From contig CP141140.1 in the NCBI GenBank assembly GCA_035235625.1, positions 64,802,282 to 64,866,281 of the forward strand: a stretch of DNA of 64,000 nucleotides, read 5' to 3'. A program made the position numbers and the translations under genes. Source of the stretch: Saururus chinensis (Eukaryota; Streptophyta; Magnoliopsida; Piperales; Saururaceae). The notes below the pieces were generated by a model. That model was not told the origin of the DNA and did no database searches. It was given only the letters and a program-made list of their open reading frames with translations. Positions 35,172 to 45,749 of this stretch are shown here, one piece after another; within the stretch, counting starts at the first letter, position 1; the number at the start of each line of letters is the position of its first letter.

Positions 35172-35200
35172 ATCTTAATTAGTAATATACTAATTAAGAT
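35172..35200. repeat. 12-bp perfect inverted repeat in LTR family 1
   Basis: Arms ATCTTAATTAGT and ACTAATTAAGAT around a 5-base loop. The same palindrome, with one mismatch and a longer loop, occurs at 62,941-62,975 at the equivalent place (just after the minisatellite) in the related LTR. That suggests it is a conserved LTR feature rather than chance. Confidence 0.75.
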
Positions 35201-36299
35201 ATATAATTTTCTATGATATGATATATGCTAATATGTTCCTATTTGATCTACTTTGATATATTCTGTGGTGATCCGAATCACACTAAAATGCTCTATTGTG
35301 ATATGATATACTTCGATATGATCTGATATGATCAGTATGGTCGGATGAAATCTGATATTATCTAATAGGATTTGATAAGATCCAACATGCTCTATTGTAT
35401 GTTTTGTTCCGCTCTATGATAGAGTGGGATGTGTGGTTTTGTTAGTATTTTGCTCACCTATGTGAGATGTGTATTTCGCTAATTTATTGGCTTCCGTTTG
35501 ACTCCGATGATTTATAAGATTTCTGTCTGATTCCGAATAAATTATTCTGATATAAAGTCTACGTATTTTATTGTATATGATTTTATGATGTCTGATGAAT
35601 GTAGGCAGAACTATGTTAGGATCCGATCGTATTGGAATAATATTATGGATGGTATCCAATATGTACGTAGGCAACCAACAACAAGGCAATGTTGGCCCGA
35701 TCCAAATTAGTTATAAAATTAGGTTTGTTTTGAACTATGCGCAACGAAATGTTAAAGCTCCGTAGTGTGGTGGAAGAACGTTATGACTCTCGCACTCAGA
35801 GTCTGCAACTCCTGGTCAATCCGATTTAAATTTTTTTACTTATTTATTATACTCCGATTCTATCTTCCGAACTAACCCTGGTCCGGGTCGGGTTTTCTGG
35901 GTCGCGACATTACAACAAGCCCTTCAAAAGAAGACCCCACATAGGGGGGTGTTATCATGCACTTTTCAAGTGGGTCTTGCCTATGTGGCATGCTTCCCGA
36001 GGGCATAACTTATGATCCCAATGTCTGATTCAAGTGGTTCAAGACCCATTATGCTCATATTCCATAGTTCTATCAATCTTTATAAGAACTTACATAATAA
36101 CAATTTTAACTAATTAAAATCATTCTAAAAACTCTAGCATTAGCTTTATAAGAGGCAGAAAAAACACATTGAAAATTCAAGGTCATTACATTTACTTACA
36201 CATCTAACTTTGGGGCTTCTCCATAATCTTCATGTGATTCATATTAAGTATCTTATTTGGTTCCAAAATGAACTAATTTTAGAGCACTTAATATAGGAT

Positions 36300-36569
36300 C
36301 AGGGGCAGATCCACATTAAAGATAAGGGGGTCAGTTGACCCCCATGGCTTGTGAGATAATTATGATTTTTACCTATGCCCATTAAATGACCTATACCCAA
36401 AATTACCTTGACTACTTATTAATTGGCTTATTTGTAGGAGGCTATGTTAGTTATAATCACATATATTTTTAATTTTTTCAATAGCATCTTTATTATAAAT
36501 TTTAGTAATTTATTTAAAAAAATAATTATATATATAGACCCCCTTGATTAAAATTCCTACATTCAATTG
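36300..36569. mobile_element. Small hAT-like MITE in the right part of copy B
   Basis: Starts CAGGGGCAGATCC, a typical hAT terminus, and is flanked by a perfect 8-bp duplication TATAGGAT (36,292-36,299 and 36,570-36,577). Internal arms AAGGGGGTCA and AGACCCCCTTGATT are partly complementary. The right terminus (CATTCAATTG) is poorly conserved against the left one. Copy A has uninterrupted sequence at this point (AATATAGGA equivalent), supporting insertion. Confidence 0.65.
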
Positions 36570-36809
36570 TATAGGATAGAGGGAGTAATAATATTTTTTT
36601 TGGTATTATTACTCTATATTCAATCATATCTTTTTGTGTTTTACTATGCATACTTACAACATTTTTTCATGTGTATCAAAGGGTTCGCACCCGTTTTGGC
36701 ATGTACTAAGTGCATCATTAGCGCTTATTGAATGTATCATCAGCGTGTACCTATATATATGGTCATCAATACTATCATATGTATCAATACGGCCTTCCAT
36801 GGTGAGATA

Positions 36810-37219
36810 CTAGACTAGGAGATCTCAACATCATCTAATATATTCACCCAGCTTTGTGTCAAGCTTCATATCATAATGAACATACTCATGACACCCTTGG
36901 GTATGAGGCTCTCCCTAAACTTTGTACTCCCTGCTCTATGACTTCCATGAAATAAAAAAAAATGCTAATTCAAACATCGATTCCATTATGTCCAAATCAA
37001 TCCACCTTATAATGTCAATTTATTAGGCCAAGGGTGAACATTGGTGAAATTATGATGAATGTGGTGGAGCCTCTACAACATATCGTCCTCCATTTGTTGG
37101 AAATGTGGTAGCTTGTTGGGATGCACTAGACCTGGTATGGTCTAATCCTTGTGTGTAGGTTTTGATGGCACCCTTGGGTGCTCTCATTGAGGATAGACAT
37201 GGTAAAAATGCTCATTTTT
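36810..37219. other. Intergenic, no gene recognised
   Basis: Short spacer between the nested hAT/LTR stack and the next LTR block. No coding frame or named repeat found. Confidence 0.4.
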
Positions 37220-40200
37220 TGTGACACCCAATATTCTTCAACATATTTTCTTACAATTCACAGATTTTTTTTGCAACATTATAGCTATAAATTGGGAAAA
37301 ATAACGAATACAAAACCTGTAAAAGTAGTTTTATAATTTAAAACATCACACATCAATTTTTCCCATTCAAAATTTTCTTTTCAATAAAACATCGTACGAC
37401 CAAACTAAACATTTTCATGTGCTACTCAAAAATAAATGTACGATAAAAATTACCATGATCATGGACTTTAAATACAAATCTTTCCTAGGCATCCCTGAGT
37501 ACAAGTCCCATAAACAGTCCATAGTTTAATCCAAATTACAAGTCCAGATAGTATAGACAATTTAATTTTCATCTCCTCAATACATTAGATCGCGGCAATG
37601 AAAATCGAGCTACCCATGAAAGAAACGTCCATCTTCAGGAGCTCTCATTCACAAACATGCAAAAGCTTCTCGAACATCAGGGCTAAACAATAGGGACTTA
37701 GTAGGAAAATACTCAGTAGGAGAGTTCTAAATAGTGAATTGCGCAAGTCCATATATAGATGCATTCATGCACTCAACCATGAAGCATAAAAACATACAAA
37801 TACATCATAGTCACATACACATACAATCATGCCCAATATCCTTATATTTACATTTATAGTCATACTTGTACAACCCTTACACTTATAGTTTTACTCAAAA
37901 CATTCTTACAGTCTTACTCGTACCATCTTACTTAAATTCTTACTCTTAGAGTCTTACTTAGAAACACGTGCTTACAGTCTTGCTCAGAATCATACACTTA
38001 CAGGCATGCTCATAACATTATATTACAATTGTACACATACTATTGACCATTGAATCTCATTACACTTAATAAGCTCTAGCATCTAAATGGAGAGCAATGC
38101 CACTTGGTCATCACCTTAACCTCTGGGGAGTAACTAGACGCCATAAACTTTTCTAAAGGTAAGGCACACCAATGCTCATGGGGCACGAGATTACACATGT
38201 AAGAGCAGTTCCATAATACTACTTACCTGAGCATGCAAATACCCACACTCTAGGGGCCATACAGTGCCAACAAGAGCTATATAGTGACAACTAAGAGCAG
38301 AATCATACAGTACCACTCTTAAGCCAAAATCATTTAGTGCCAACTAAAGGTAGAAACATACAGAGCACTCTCAATAGAGCATCAAACGTTTGAGCTTAAA
38401 TACAACACATAAACAACACCAAAAATATACATCGCTCTCAACATAGCATCAAACATATGGGCTTAAATATAGTGCATAGACCATCCCACAGGATAAACAC
38501 TATAACAAGGCATGAGAAATGCTCAGCCAACTCATTATCGGCTAGCTCAAGCATAGAACTTAATCTGTCAAAACCCTCATGTCTTAAACTCATAATACTA
38601 TCATATTAACTTTGCTTATAATTCAAGTTTGAATTAAGTAAGTTATGCGGGTACAGTTATGCCATAAAGTTCTTCTGTCTTACACTGATCAATCGGAAGT
38701 TAAGCCCATTCTGAAACCCTAGTTCTTCAAGGCAACACATCTCACTTAACCCATCCATCTCATAATCATAACTTACTGTACAACAAATCCTTACATATTC
38801 ATACAGTCTTCGCCATCCACCTTATAGCTAAATCATCTTACTCAAACATTATTAAACTAAGCTCCTTAGAGCCAACCCGAGCTATCACCCTCTTACTTAC
38901 ACCTCACTTATTATACTTACTTTCCGCTTCATAATATATACATTATGTTTGTACAATTATGTTGCACTCTTACTATCTGACAATCCCTCATAAGGCATTA
39001 AACCTTAAATCCACTTACTTACTGAACCCCCAACGTACGCTCCAAACCAAACCAATCCATTCCAATCATCGTCCATCACACTTACATCTTATGACTTTTG
39101 TTATACGGTTACACATCTACAACAAATCTATGTAGAACCCTTAATCACCTATTACCATCTATCGCCCATACATATGCACCCACACACATACTTATATCCT
39201 TCATATAGGCATATAGCCATAATACATATGTATGTTCATCACACATACATATAACATATACATAATTCCACACATAGCTTACTAACATACTCGCTAGCCA
39301 TCACTAGCATACACACAATCTACATACATCAAACATATTTTTAGCTCACATGCATATCATATGCATTTTTAAACATACCGTATAATCATGCTTACATGCA
39401 CAACATGCGATTGGATTGTTATTTTGTAATATCCCTAATTTTCCCGAGTTTCGAAATTTAAATACGTGGAAAATAGGGTGCTTAACCTATTGACATTCTT
39501 AATAAAATAACTACCTCCCTAGATATAATTTGTGTCTGAATCTAATTTTATTAGAAAATAGATAGACAGAGCTTCGAAACGCCACCAAGAATGCATGAAT
39601 CGGAGTCCGGATGAGGGAGATACGACCGTTTGAAGTTGAACATATCGTGCTGGACCCGTTTACCAGATTTAGATTGTATTTGGCCCGTTTAAGTCATTTT
39701 GCGGGCCCGGTTATTTATAATTCCGAAATTAATTTTTAAGGTCCTAATAAGGTGGCCTAATGGGGGAGGATTACCCAAATTTTAGAGGGGTTATGAATCC
39801 TAATCCCGATGCTTATAAAAAGGTCTTCTTATTGCACAATTAAGGGGGTCTTTGGTCCGATTTGGGGAGCTTTTGGGATGGTGAAGGAGAGGAGAGAATT
39901 CTCCGATGAGACTCCGGTGAAGCGTTTGTGGCAGTGGATCAACTACAACTCGGCCATTGAGGTTGGATTTCGATTCAAGATTTGCATAGATTTGTAAATT
40001 AGAAGATAAACCATATTCGTAATTGACATGAACAGTCATATATGCAATTACTATTCATGCAATTTTTTTTAAATAGTTATTTATTTACTGTTCATCTACC
40101 GCCCAGTCGGGGCTGGACCCATGGCTGAAACGGCATGCCGGTTCTGGCCTTGGCCACGGCGGCCGGGGATACTTGGCGGCGGCGGCTTCTGCCGCTGTTG

Positions 40201-43200
40201 CACAGCAAAAAAAAAGCGACACTGCTGCTGGCCGCACTGGCCGAGGCCGTGCTGGCCCAGGCCATGACGACCCTAGATGCACCAGCCTGGGCCGCGCTAG
40301 CTCCGGCCGCGGCGGCATCGCTGCCTGGTAAAAAAAAAAGAAAAGCGGCGTTTTGGCCGCCGGCCGACCACTGGACGGCAGCGGGATCGAGCTGGTTGGT
40401 TCCGCAGTTCTTCGGCGGTCCGAGGGCTGTGTGCCACCCAGCCCTCTGCCGTAGTGAGAGGTGGCGCCACCAGAGGCCTTTTGGCCTCTGGCCGGTCGCG
40501 GGGAAGATGACCCCGCAGGTCGTCTGTGCTCCCCGGACCGGGTTGGCTAACCCAACCCGGTTCGGTCCGGCCTTTTGAAAAAAAATTATATATTAACTGA
40601 ACCTAGTCTGGTTCAGTGAGTTATATTATTCATAAAAATTTGGAAAAATTTTAAATATCTTTAAAATGACTAAATTACCCCTGTGAGTTGAAGTGTAAAA
40701 GATTGATTAGTGACTAGATTTAGGGGCTCCGGTTCAGGGGACTATGAGTTGATCTAAAAATTGAGAAAATTCTCAGTGAGACTTTAATGGGTAATATAAT
40801 TATAACCAAACCTCTTGGTGAGAATAAAATCTCAGTGAGTGGGTAATTGACCTGTTTGTCCTTAGGTTTAATCGTAATCCGTCAAGCCAACCTGGGTTGG
40901 TTCAAGGGGTTAACGACCCCGTCACACGCAGGAAAATTACACAGAGTCCATGAAGGCCAGTAGTACCTTTGAGTTGAATTTTAGACCCATTGGATATCAT
41001 TAAGGCCTTAAACCAAATGACAGAAATACCCCTTTGAGTGGACCCGCCCACACTCTTGTGAATGGAAGCATGAGTCGGTCTGAGAGTGGAGCCTTGTGAG
41101 AGGTCAATGACTTAAATCAACAAAAGGGTAGTGAGTTGACCAAATGAACCAAGGGAGGGTAGTATACCCCCAAGTGGTGGAATTACCATAATGCCCTTAG
41201 GGGGCAGTATGTTCTATTTTCACTGAAACGGAAAACCTAGCAACCAAGCGTTAGGGTGCCCTAGAATGACATTAACTGGCTTCAAAAAGAAGGGGTGTGA
41301 ACAATAAGTGACATGAAGATCTTGTCAGGTCATAGTGTCACGGGAAATTAAGGGAAGAACCCTAATTCTTAAGGTTTAATGCAATGTAGTACACGTGTTT
41401 GCAACCAAGTACCACGATCGACTAGAGTATTAAATATGTAACTCATGCAATATGTTAGAGTTATCTGCATTATCGGGCTTGAACTCGCTGAGCCCCAGCC
41501 CTACAAATGAGTGCAATGGGCCCTTATTCATTATTTATGCATTGGTGTGAATGTATGTTATTTATGTTGATGTATGCTTTTATTATTGATGTTTGAAGTT
41601 ATATCAGTAACTTAAGGTTAATAAAGACTAATCAAGAGATTTTGGTTGTCTTTGGATTGGGCGAGAACACCTAATTAAGATAAAGACTAAAATACCTCAG
41701 AGGGGTCTGGGACTAGTTCATACAATGAACAAAGCCTTTGACCTGGCGATTTGCCTTGGTTGATGAACCGATGGCATGTTTTGAGTTGTAAACCTTAGTC
41801 TAGAAGGGACTAATAGGGTTTGGGATAGTCATTCTGAATCCTGGCTTATAGATGAGAAAGATAGGGTTCAGAATGGTTTTCTAAGTTTTAGCTCTATTGA
41901 GGAGCCGCTGATTTGACCGTGAAGTTGCACCTTCCCATTAGAGGGAGTTCTTTGTGAGCCGGGCTCACCGTAGATCTATTGAGGATCTTTTAGTGTACAC
42001 GCAATTAGGGTCGTTGACATCCTGCTTGGTTGGCGTCTCTCACCACTTCTGTTCAGGTGCAGTTGTGGGCCATGCCCTTCCACTCCGGTCAAGTCCTTAT
42101 GGGCTAGGTTGGGAGATGGCACTTCCTGGTGGATTCCAGGGTGTTTCGTTGTCATTTGTCACTTAGGTTGACATCTGATGAGTCTGTCTGTCATTGGGAT
42201 TAGACGGGGATATTAATTATCGAACAATGGTTCGAAAGATAATTTATAACATGGATTGATATTGCTTGTTTAATTAGAACAAGTGGAACGATTAAATGAC
42301 TTGCATAAAATGTAGGTTGCTTGAAAATACTTAAACATTGCATGTGTGATGTTATGCTTCTTAGTATAGTGTAGTGTTAGGCAGAACTACGTCTGGATCC
42401 GATCTTGTTGGAAACATTGGAGATATTATCTGATGAGTACGTAGGCAACTAACATCAGGTGATGTTGGCCCAATCCAAAAAATACTAATAAAACCTTTTG
42501 TCCTTTGGAAGCTCTTGTCTTAAAGGCGGAGAGATTCCATTGTTGTTGTTGTGGTTTGGTTTGCTATGTTGCAGATTCTCCAGGCGATGACAAGTGAGAC
42601 CAGGGTAGGCGACCACAAGAGGTTCCCGCATTTTTGCAACTCCGATATGTAAGTGTACCTTAAGCGTGAGAGTCAACTTGTTATTTATTTTCAGAAGGGT
42701 GACAGACTTGTACTTAGATGGATGAGCTGGTCTTTATGAATTTTCAGACGTTAAATAATATCATATGATTTGATATTCATATTTGTGAACCCCAGTTATC
42801 ATGACCTGGATATTTAATCAAAGGGTTTGTTTTGTATTTAAAGGAAAAAAATTTCTTACCTCATGCTATTTAAAAATGCTTTTAAAAATCCGGGTCGTGA
42901 CATATTTAGCATCCAAAGCATTGAATTATACAATCCTAGCATGCTGCTACACATTTAAAACATATTATCATAAAATTACGAGCTCAAAGCTCCCCTAACC
43001 CATAATCCATGAAGTTTGATGGCAAGCACACGACAGTGGCAGCGTCAACAGTGGAGTTGGCAGCCAAAAATATTGCCTAGTTGAGAAAGTTGTTATCCTG
43101 AGGTTTAGGAAGAGCCGAAAGTAATCACAGAAAGACGGGGGTGACCTAAGTTTGTGCGACAAAATCAGCAATCCATAGCGACATACTAGGGGAGGCTGGG

Positions 43201-44350
43201 AGAAGGGTTGTGCCAACAAGTGTGCAACTGGAAGTCGAGGGTGGACTAAATGGAAGTTAGCCGATGGCTAAGAGGCACTTGATTGGCCATAAGACACTGA
43301 ATTGGCCATGGACAACAGCCAATGACGGCGATTTAGCATCGACTATAGCCCACATAAAGAGAGGAGGGCATATGGCGATGCTCGAGGGCAAAGGAGAGGT
43401 GGAGGAGGGATCTGGTGGATAAATCCATTCGGTGGCGGAGCCAGCCAATGGTCAGGCGGTGCAAAAACAACGCCTAAACCCTGAAACACACTTGTGGCTA
43501 CACATACATGCGGCCAAAGGGGAGGGGTAAAGGCTAGATAGAGGCGGCCCAAGGCCCACAAAAGGGCGATAGAGCTAGGGCTAGGATGCGATATCCAATC
43601 GAAGCGGCGACATCGTCGATTGCCACCCACAACCAACACAGTTGGTGTGGGCAATTGTGCATTTCACACGACAAAGGGCGAAGGGGTGTCTTAGAGTCGA
43701 GCTGAGGTGGAGCAAAGACCATGAGGCCATTGCCATGCCAAAGATGATAGAGCTAACCCCCACTATTGCCGGGTCGTGGCAAGCCGAACCAAATCTAGTT
43801 GGAGGTCGTTCGATGTAAACTGTGTAGAAGATGATCGACATACGAAGGGGCAGAACCAAATTGGGGGTGGCAGTGCTAGATTGATCATTGTTGGGCCGTG
43901 GTGAAAACCTTGGTAGCTGGCTAGCCCTTGCCGGCTAATGGTGGCAGCAACCCAAAGACCCATACAATGGTTTGTTTGGTTTGGGCAGAAGGGGAAAGGA
44001 GTGGTGTGGGGGTCACACAGGGCCAAAGATGGCCGGATAGGGAGAGGAAGGCATGGGGAGGGAGGTTCTGACCAAACATAGGGTGGAGCAGTGGTGGACA
44101 ATTGGAAACAGCCATCGAGAAGACGACATAGTCGTTCGACAGCCAAATTCAAGCTTACACAACGAAAAAAATGAGGAAAAATACTGACAACTCGAGGAGG
44201 AGCAAAGAGAGGGTGGTGGTGGCTTTGGCTGATGCCTCTGGAGTCCTAGTGGCTGGAAGAAACTAAGTCCAATGGAGAGCGGTGGTAAACGATGGTGAAA
44301 ACTCTCAAATGACAAAAACTCTCTGACGACTAATGTGAAGTAACAAGAAA
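37220..44350 (-). mobile_element. Old reversed LTR-like block carrying a 3.5-kb solo LTR
   Basis: Begins TGTGACACCCAATATTC at 37,220, resembling the complement of an LTR 3' end. Around 37,640-37,735 the minus strand reads CTCCTACTGAGTATTTTCC, similar to the middle of the solo LTR at 30,576-33,230 (CCCCTACTGAGTATTTTAAA). The block is split at TATTT by the solo LTR at 39,425-42,902. The right boundary near 44,345 (a GAAGTAACA end) is a guess and no target duplication was found. The GC-rich stretch 43,000-44,350 has many overlapping minus-strand open frames without domains. Confidence 0.5.
39425..42902 (+). mobile_element. Solo LTR (family 2), 3.5 kb, TSD TATTT
   Basis: Starts TGTAATATCCCTAATTTTCC and ends ATCCGGGTCGTGACA, with a perfect 5-bp duplication TATTT on both sides (39,420-39,424 and 42,903-42,907). 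It is long for an LTR but internally coherent and has no gag or pol. Features: the block ACCAAGAATGCATGAATCGG (39,584), a TATAAAA at about 39,814, a very GC-rich segment with A-runs (40,085-40,580), and the 3' module GGCAGAACTACGTC...TACGTAGGCAAC (42,382-42,450). A diverged relative is spread over 55,459-64,000. Confidence 0.85.
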
Positions 44351-45540
44351 CATACAAATTGTATATGCAAGTAGGGCTTCAAGCGGGCCAGGCCTTGGTG
44401 GGCCAGAGGTAGGCCCAGTCCTGACCCTAAATATGAATGATAAATAAAAGGCTCAGCCCATCCTAACCTCCCTCATAAAAAATTGGTCCGGCTTGTCCCG
44501 ATATGTGGGCTAGGCCGGGCCATGAGTTTTCTTCACTTACACCGTCGATGGGAGAATAAGTGGTCATCGAAGGTAAAAATCGGTCTTGTCCTCTCATGCC
44601 GACCACTCAATTTCGTCATCTACTTTACTTGTTATCATAATTGGCAACTTCATAGTCTATCACAGATCGGGAGCACTAGACGATTGATTAGCCAATGAAG
44701 TTGATCCACTCCTCCTCTTTGTCAAAGTCAATGATGAAATACAAGGTCTCGCGCGGCCAATGGAGAGCTCAAAAGTAAACTACTTGTTGAGGACATCCTC
44801 TGCACCCTTGATTGTGAGACAAGTGGTAACGGGGATAACATTGTGGGGCCTAGATGCTTAGGTAATGTACAAGTCCTTGAACCATAGGACCTTTCCTTGC
44901 TTCAACACGAGCTATTGGTGGTGCATATATTTATGTATTCCCCTTACCACCTGTGGAGGCACGACTTGAACTAGTGAGATGGGAGTTTGAGACACAACTT
45001 GAATCAGTGAGATGTGAGTTTGAGACAGGAGATAACACACAATAGTAGAATGACTCAATGTATAAAAAGAGGCAGAGGAGTTAAGGTTCTTCCTCGGAGT
45101 TGGGATTGGAGATGAGATTTAAGAGATAGTTAAGTTAAAAAATGAGTTGGGCTATAATGAGCCTTACTTATTATAAATAGATATATCAACCCTTATTTTA
45201 GTCAATCACTTTTGCATGTTAAGATTTTTTTTAGTTTACACGCCAAAAATAAAAGGCTCTTAAAATATTTTTCTTAAATCATATAAAATATAAATTCAAA
45301 TATAATTTTATTTTAGTTTGCTTTTTTATAAAAAAAATTATCAAATGCCTATTTGATTTTAGTAACATATATACATTTAAATGCCTCTTTAATAATTGGA
45401 TAGTGATATTTGCTTATTTGGATTTTAATTAGATAAAAATGTAAACCTGACACAAAGTTCAATTGGTCGGGTTTTGAAATATAATATAAACCCAAATTTA
45501 GTACAGAAGGATCCTTCATAAATACAAAACAAATAAAATC
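44351..45540. other. Intergenic, GGCC-rich repeat then AT-rich DNA
   Basis: 44,371-44,530 contains repeated GGGCC words at both ends (AGCGGGCCAGGCC and GGGCTAGGCCGGGCC), like one arm set of a GC-repeat MITE; the terminal repeats could not be closed. From 44,531 to 45,540 there is no recognisable gene. The AT-rich part next to the ERDJ3A-like gene may contain promoter elements. Confidence 0.4.
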
Positions 45541-45749
45541 CTGAGTTCCTATTGGCTGGTTGCCGTGGACGCAACGACAGCAGCCACGCGTCGCCGTTCC
45601 AGGAACCATCTGGAAGATGCTCCGCCTTTTCCCGTCTTCATAACCTCCATCGCTTCGGTTCGGACCCGCCAAAGTCCCATCTCTTTCCCTTCCTCGTTCG
45701 GATTCAAGTTTCGAAGCGAAGAACACAATCACTTGGTATTTGATTGGCA
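45541..45749 (+). promoter_or_regulatory. Proximal promoter and 5' leader of the ERDJ3A-like gene
   Basis: A GC-richer island precedes the start codon. It has a reverse CCAAT box (ATTGG, 45,551-45,555), CGTGG at 45,564-45,568 and CCACGCG near 45,582. These are components seen in ER-stress elements, but the order and spacing do not match the canonical ERSE (CCAAT-N9-CCACG), so stress control is only a suggestion. Open frames overlapping the start codon in other phases begin at non-ATG codons and are not counted as upstream ORFs. Confidence 0.4.

Larger units (their letters stand above)
29705..35914 (+). mobile_element. Solo LTR (family 1) with two later solo LTRs inside
   Basis: Starts TGTGACACCTTGTGTTCCGA and ends GTCGCGACATTACA, flanked by a perfect 5-bp duplication ACAAG (29,700-29,704 and 35,915-35,919). 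After subtracting the two insertions inside it, its own length is about 2.1 kb, close to the related LTR at 61,627-63,682. It contains a minisatellite of ~56-bp units, a 12-bp palindrome (35,172-35,200) and the 3' module beginning GGCAGAACTATG (35,607). The deletion of internal retrotransposon DNA by LTR-LTR recombination is the standard origin of such structures. Confidence 0.85.
28344..36190 (-). mobile_element. Reversed solo LTR inserted in hAT-like copy B, itself heavily nested
   Basis: Read on the minus strand it begins TGTAATGACCTTGAATTTTC at 36,190 and ends ...GACCGTCATA at 28,344. TTTAC flanks both sides (28,339-28,343 and 36,191-36,195), extendable to CATTTACT if edges shift. Its own sequence (28,344-29,704 plus 35,915-36,190) is about 1.6 kb and matches the reversed LTR at 57,995-58,829 through the block around CTTAGTAC...CGACGAGCCCTTCAAAA. 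No gag or pol lies inside. The left terminus is slightly irregular (TATGAC rather than TGAC). Confidence 0.7.
27981..36801. mobile_element. hAT-like element, copy B, split by a nested LTR stack
   Basis: The left part (27,981-28,343) and right part (about 36,191-36,801) together form a reverse-orientation copy of the element at 14,897-15,980. The ends are CATGGAAGGTTGTATC and ATACGGCCTTCCATG, flanked by GTGAGATT (27,973-27,980) and GTGAGATA (36,802-36,809), a 7/8 match to an 8-bp duplication. The left part ends matching copy A around its GCATTTA-equivalent site and the right part resumes there. Everything from 28,344 to 36,190 is therefore a later insertion. The right part also hosts a small element at 36,300-36,569. 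Confidence 0.8.

Noticed and set aside
40135-40578. 147-codon ATG open frame in GC-rich DNA
   Set aside because: It lies wholly inside a solo LTR bounded by TATTT duplications, is dominated by Ala/Leu/Pro low complexity, has open frames on the other strand as well, and shows no domain. High GC makes stops rare.
43257-44357. Cluster of overlapping minus-strand open frames of 60-130 codons
   Set aside because: Several frames are open at once in GC-rich repeat DNA, none with a recognisable domain or splice signals. This is the pattern of composition, not coding.
45541-45620. ER-stress element or heat-shock element upstream of the ERDJ3A-like gene
   Set aside because: ATTGG, CGTGG and CCACG are present but not in the canonical order or spacing. 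TTCCAGGAA has three rather than two bases between TTC and GAA. Not strong enough to call.
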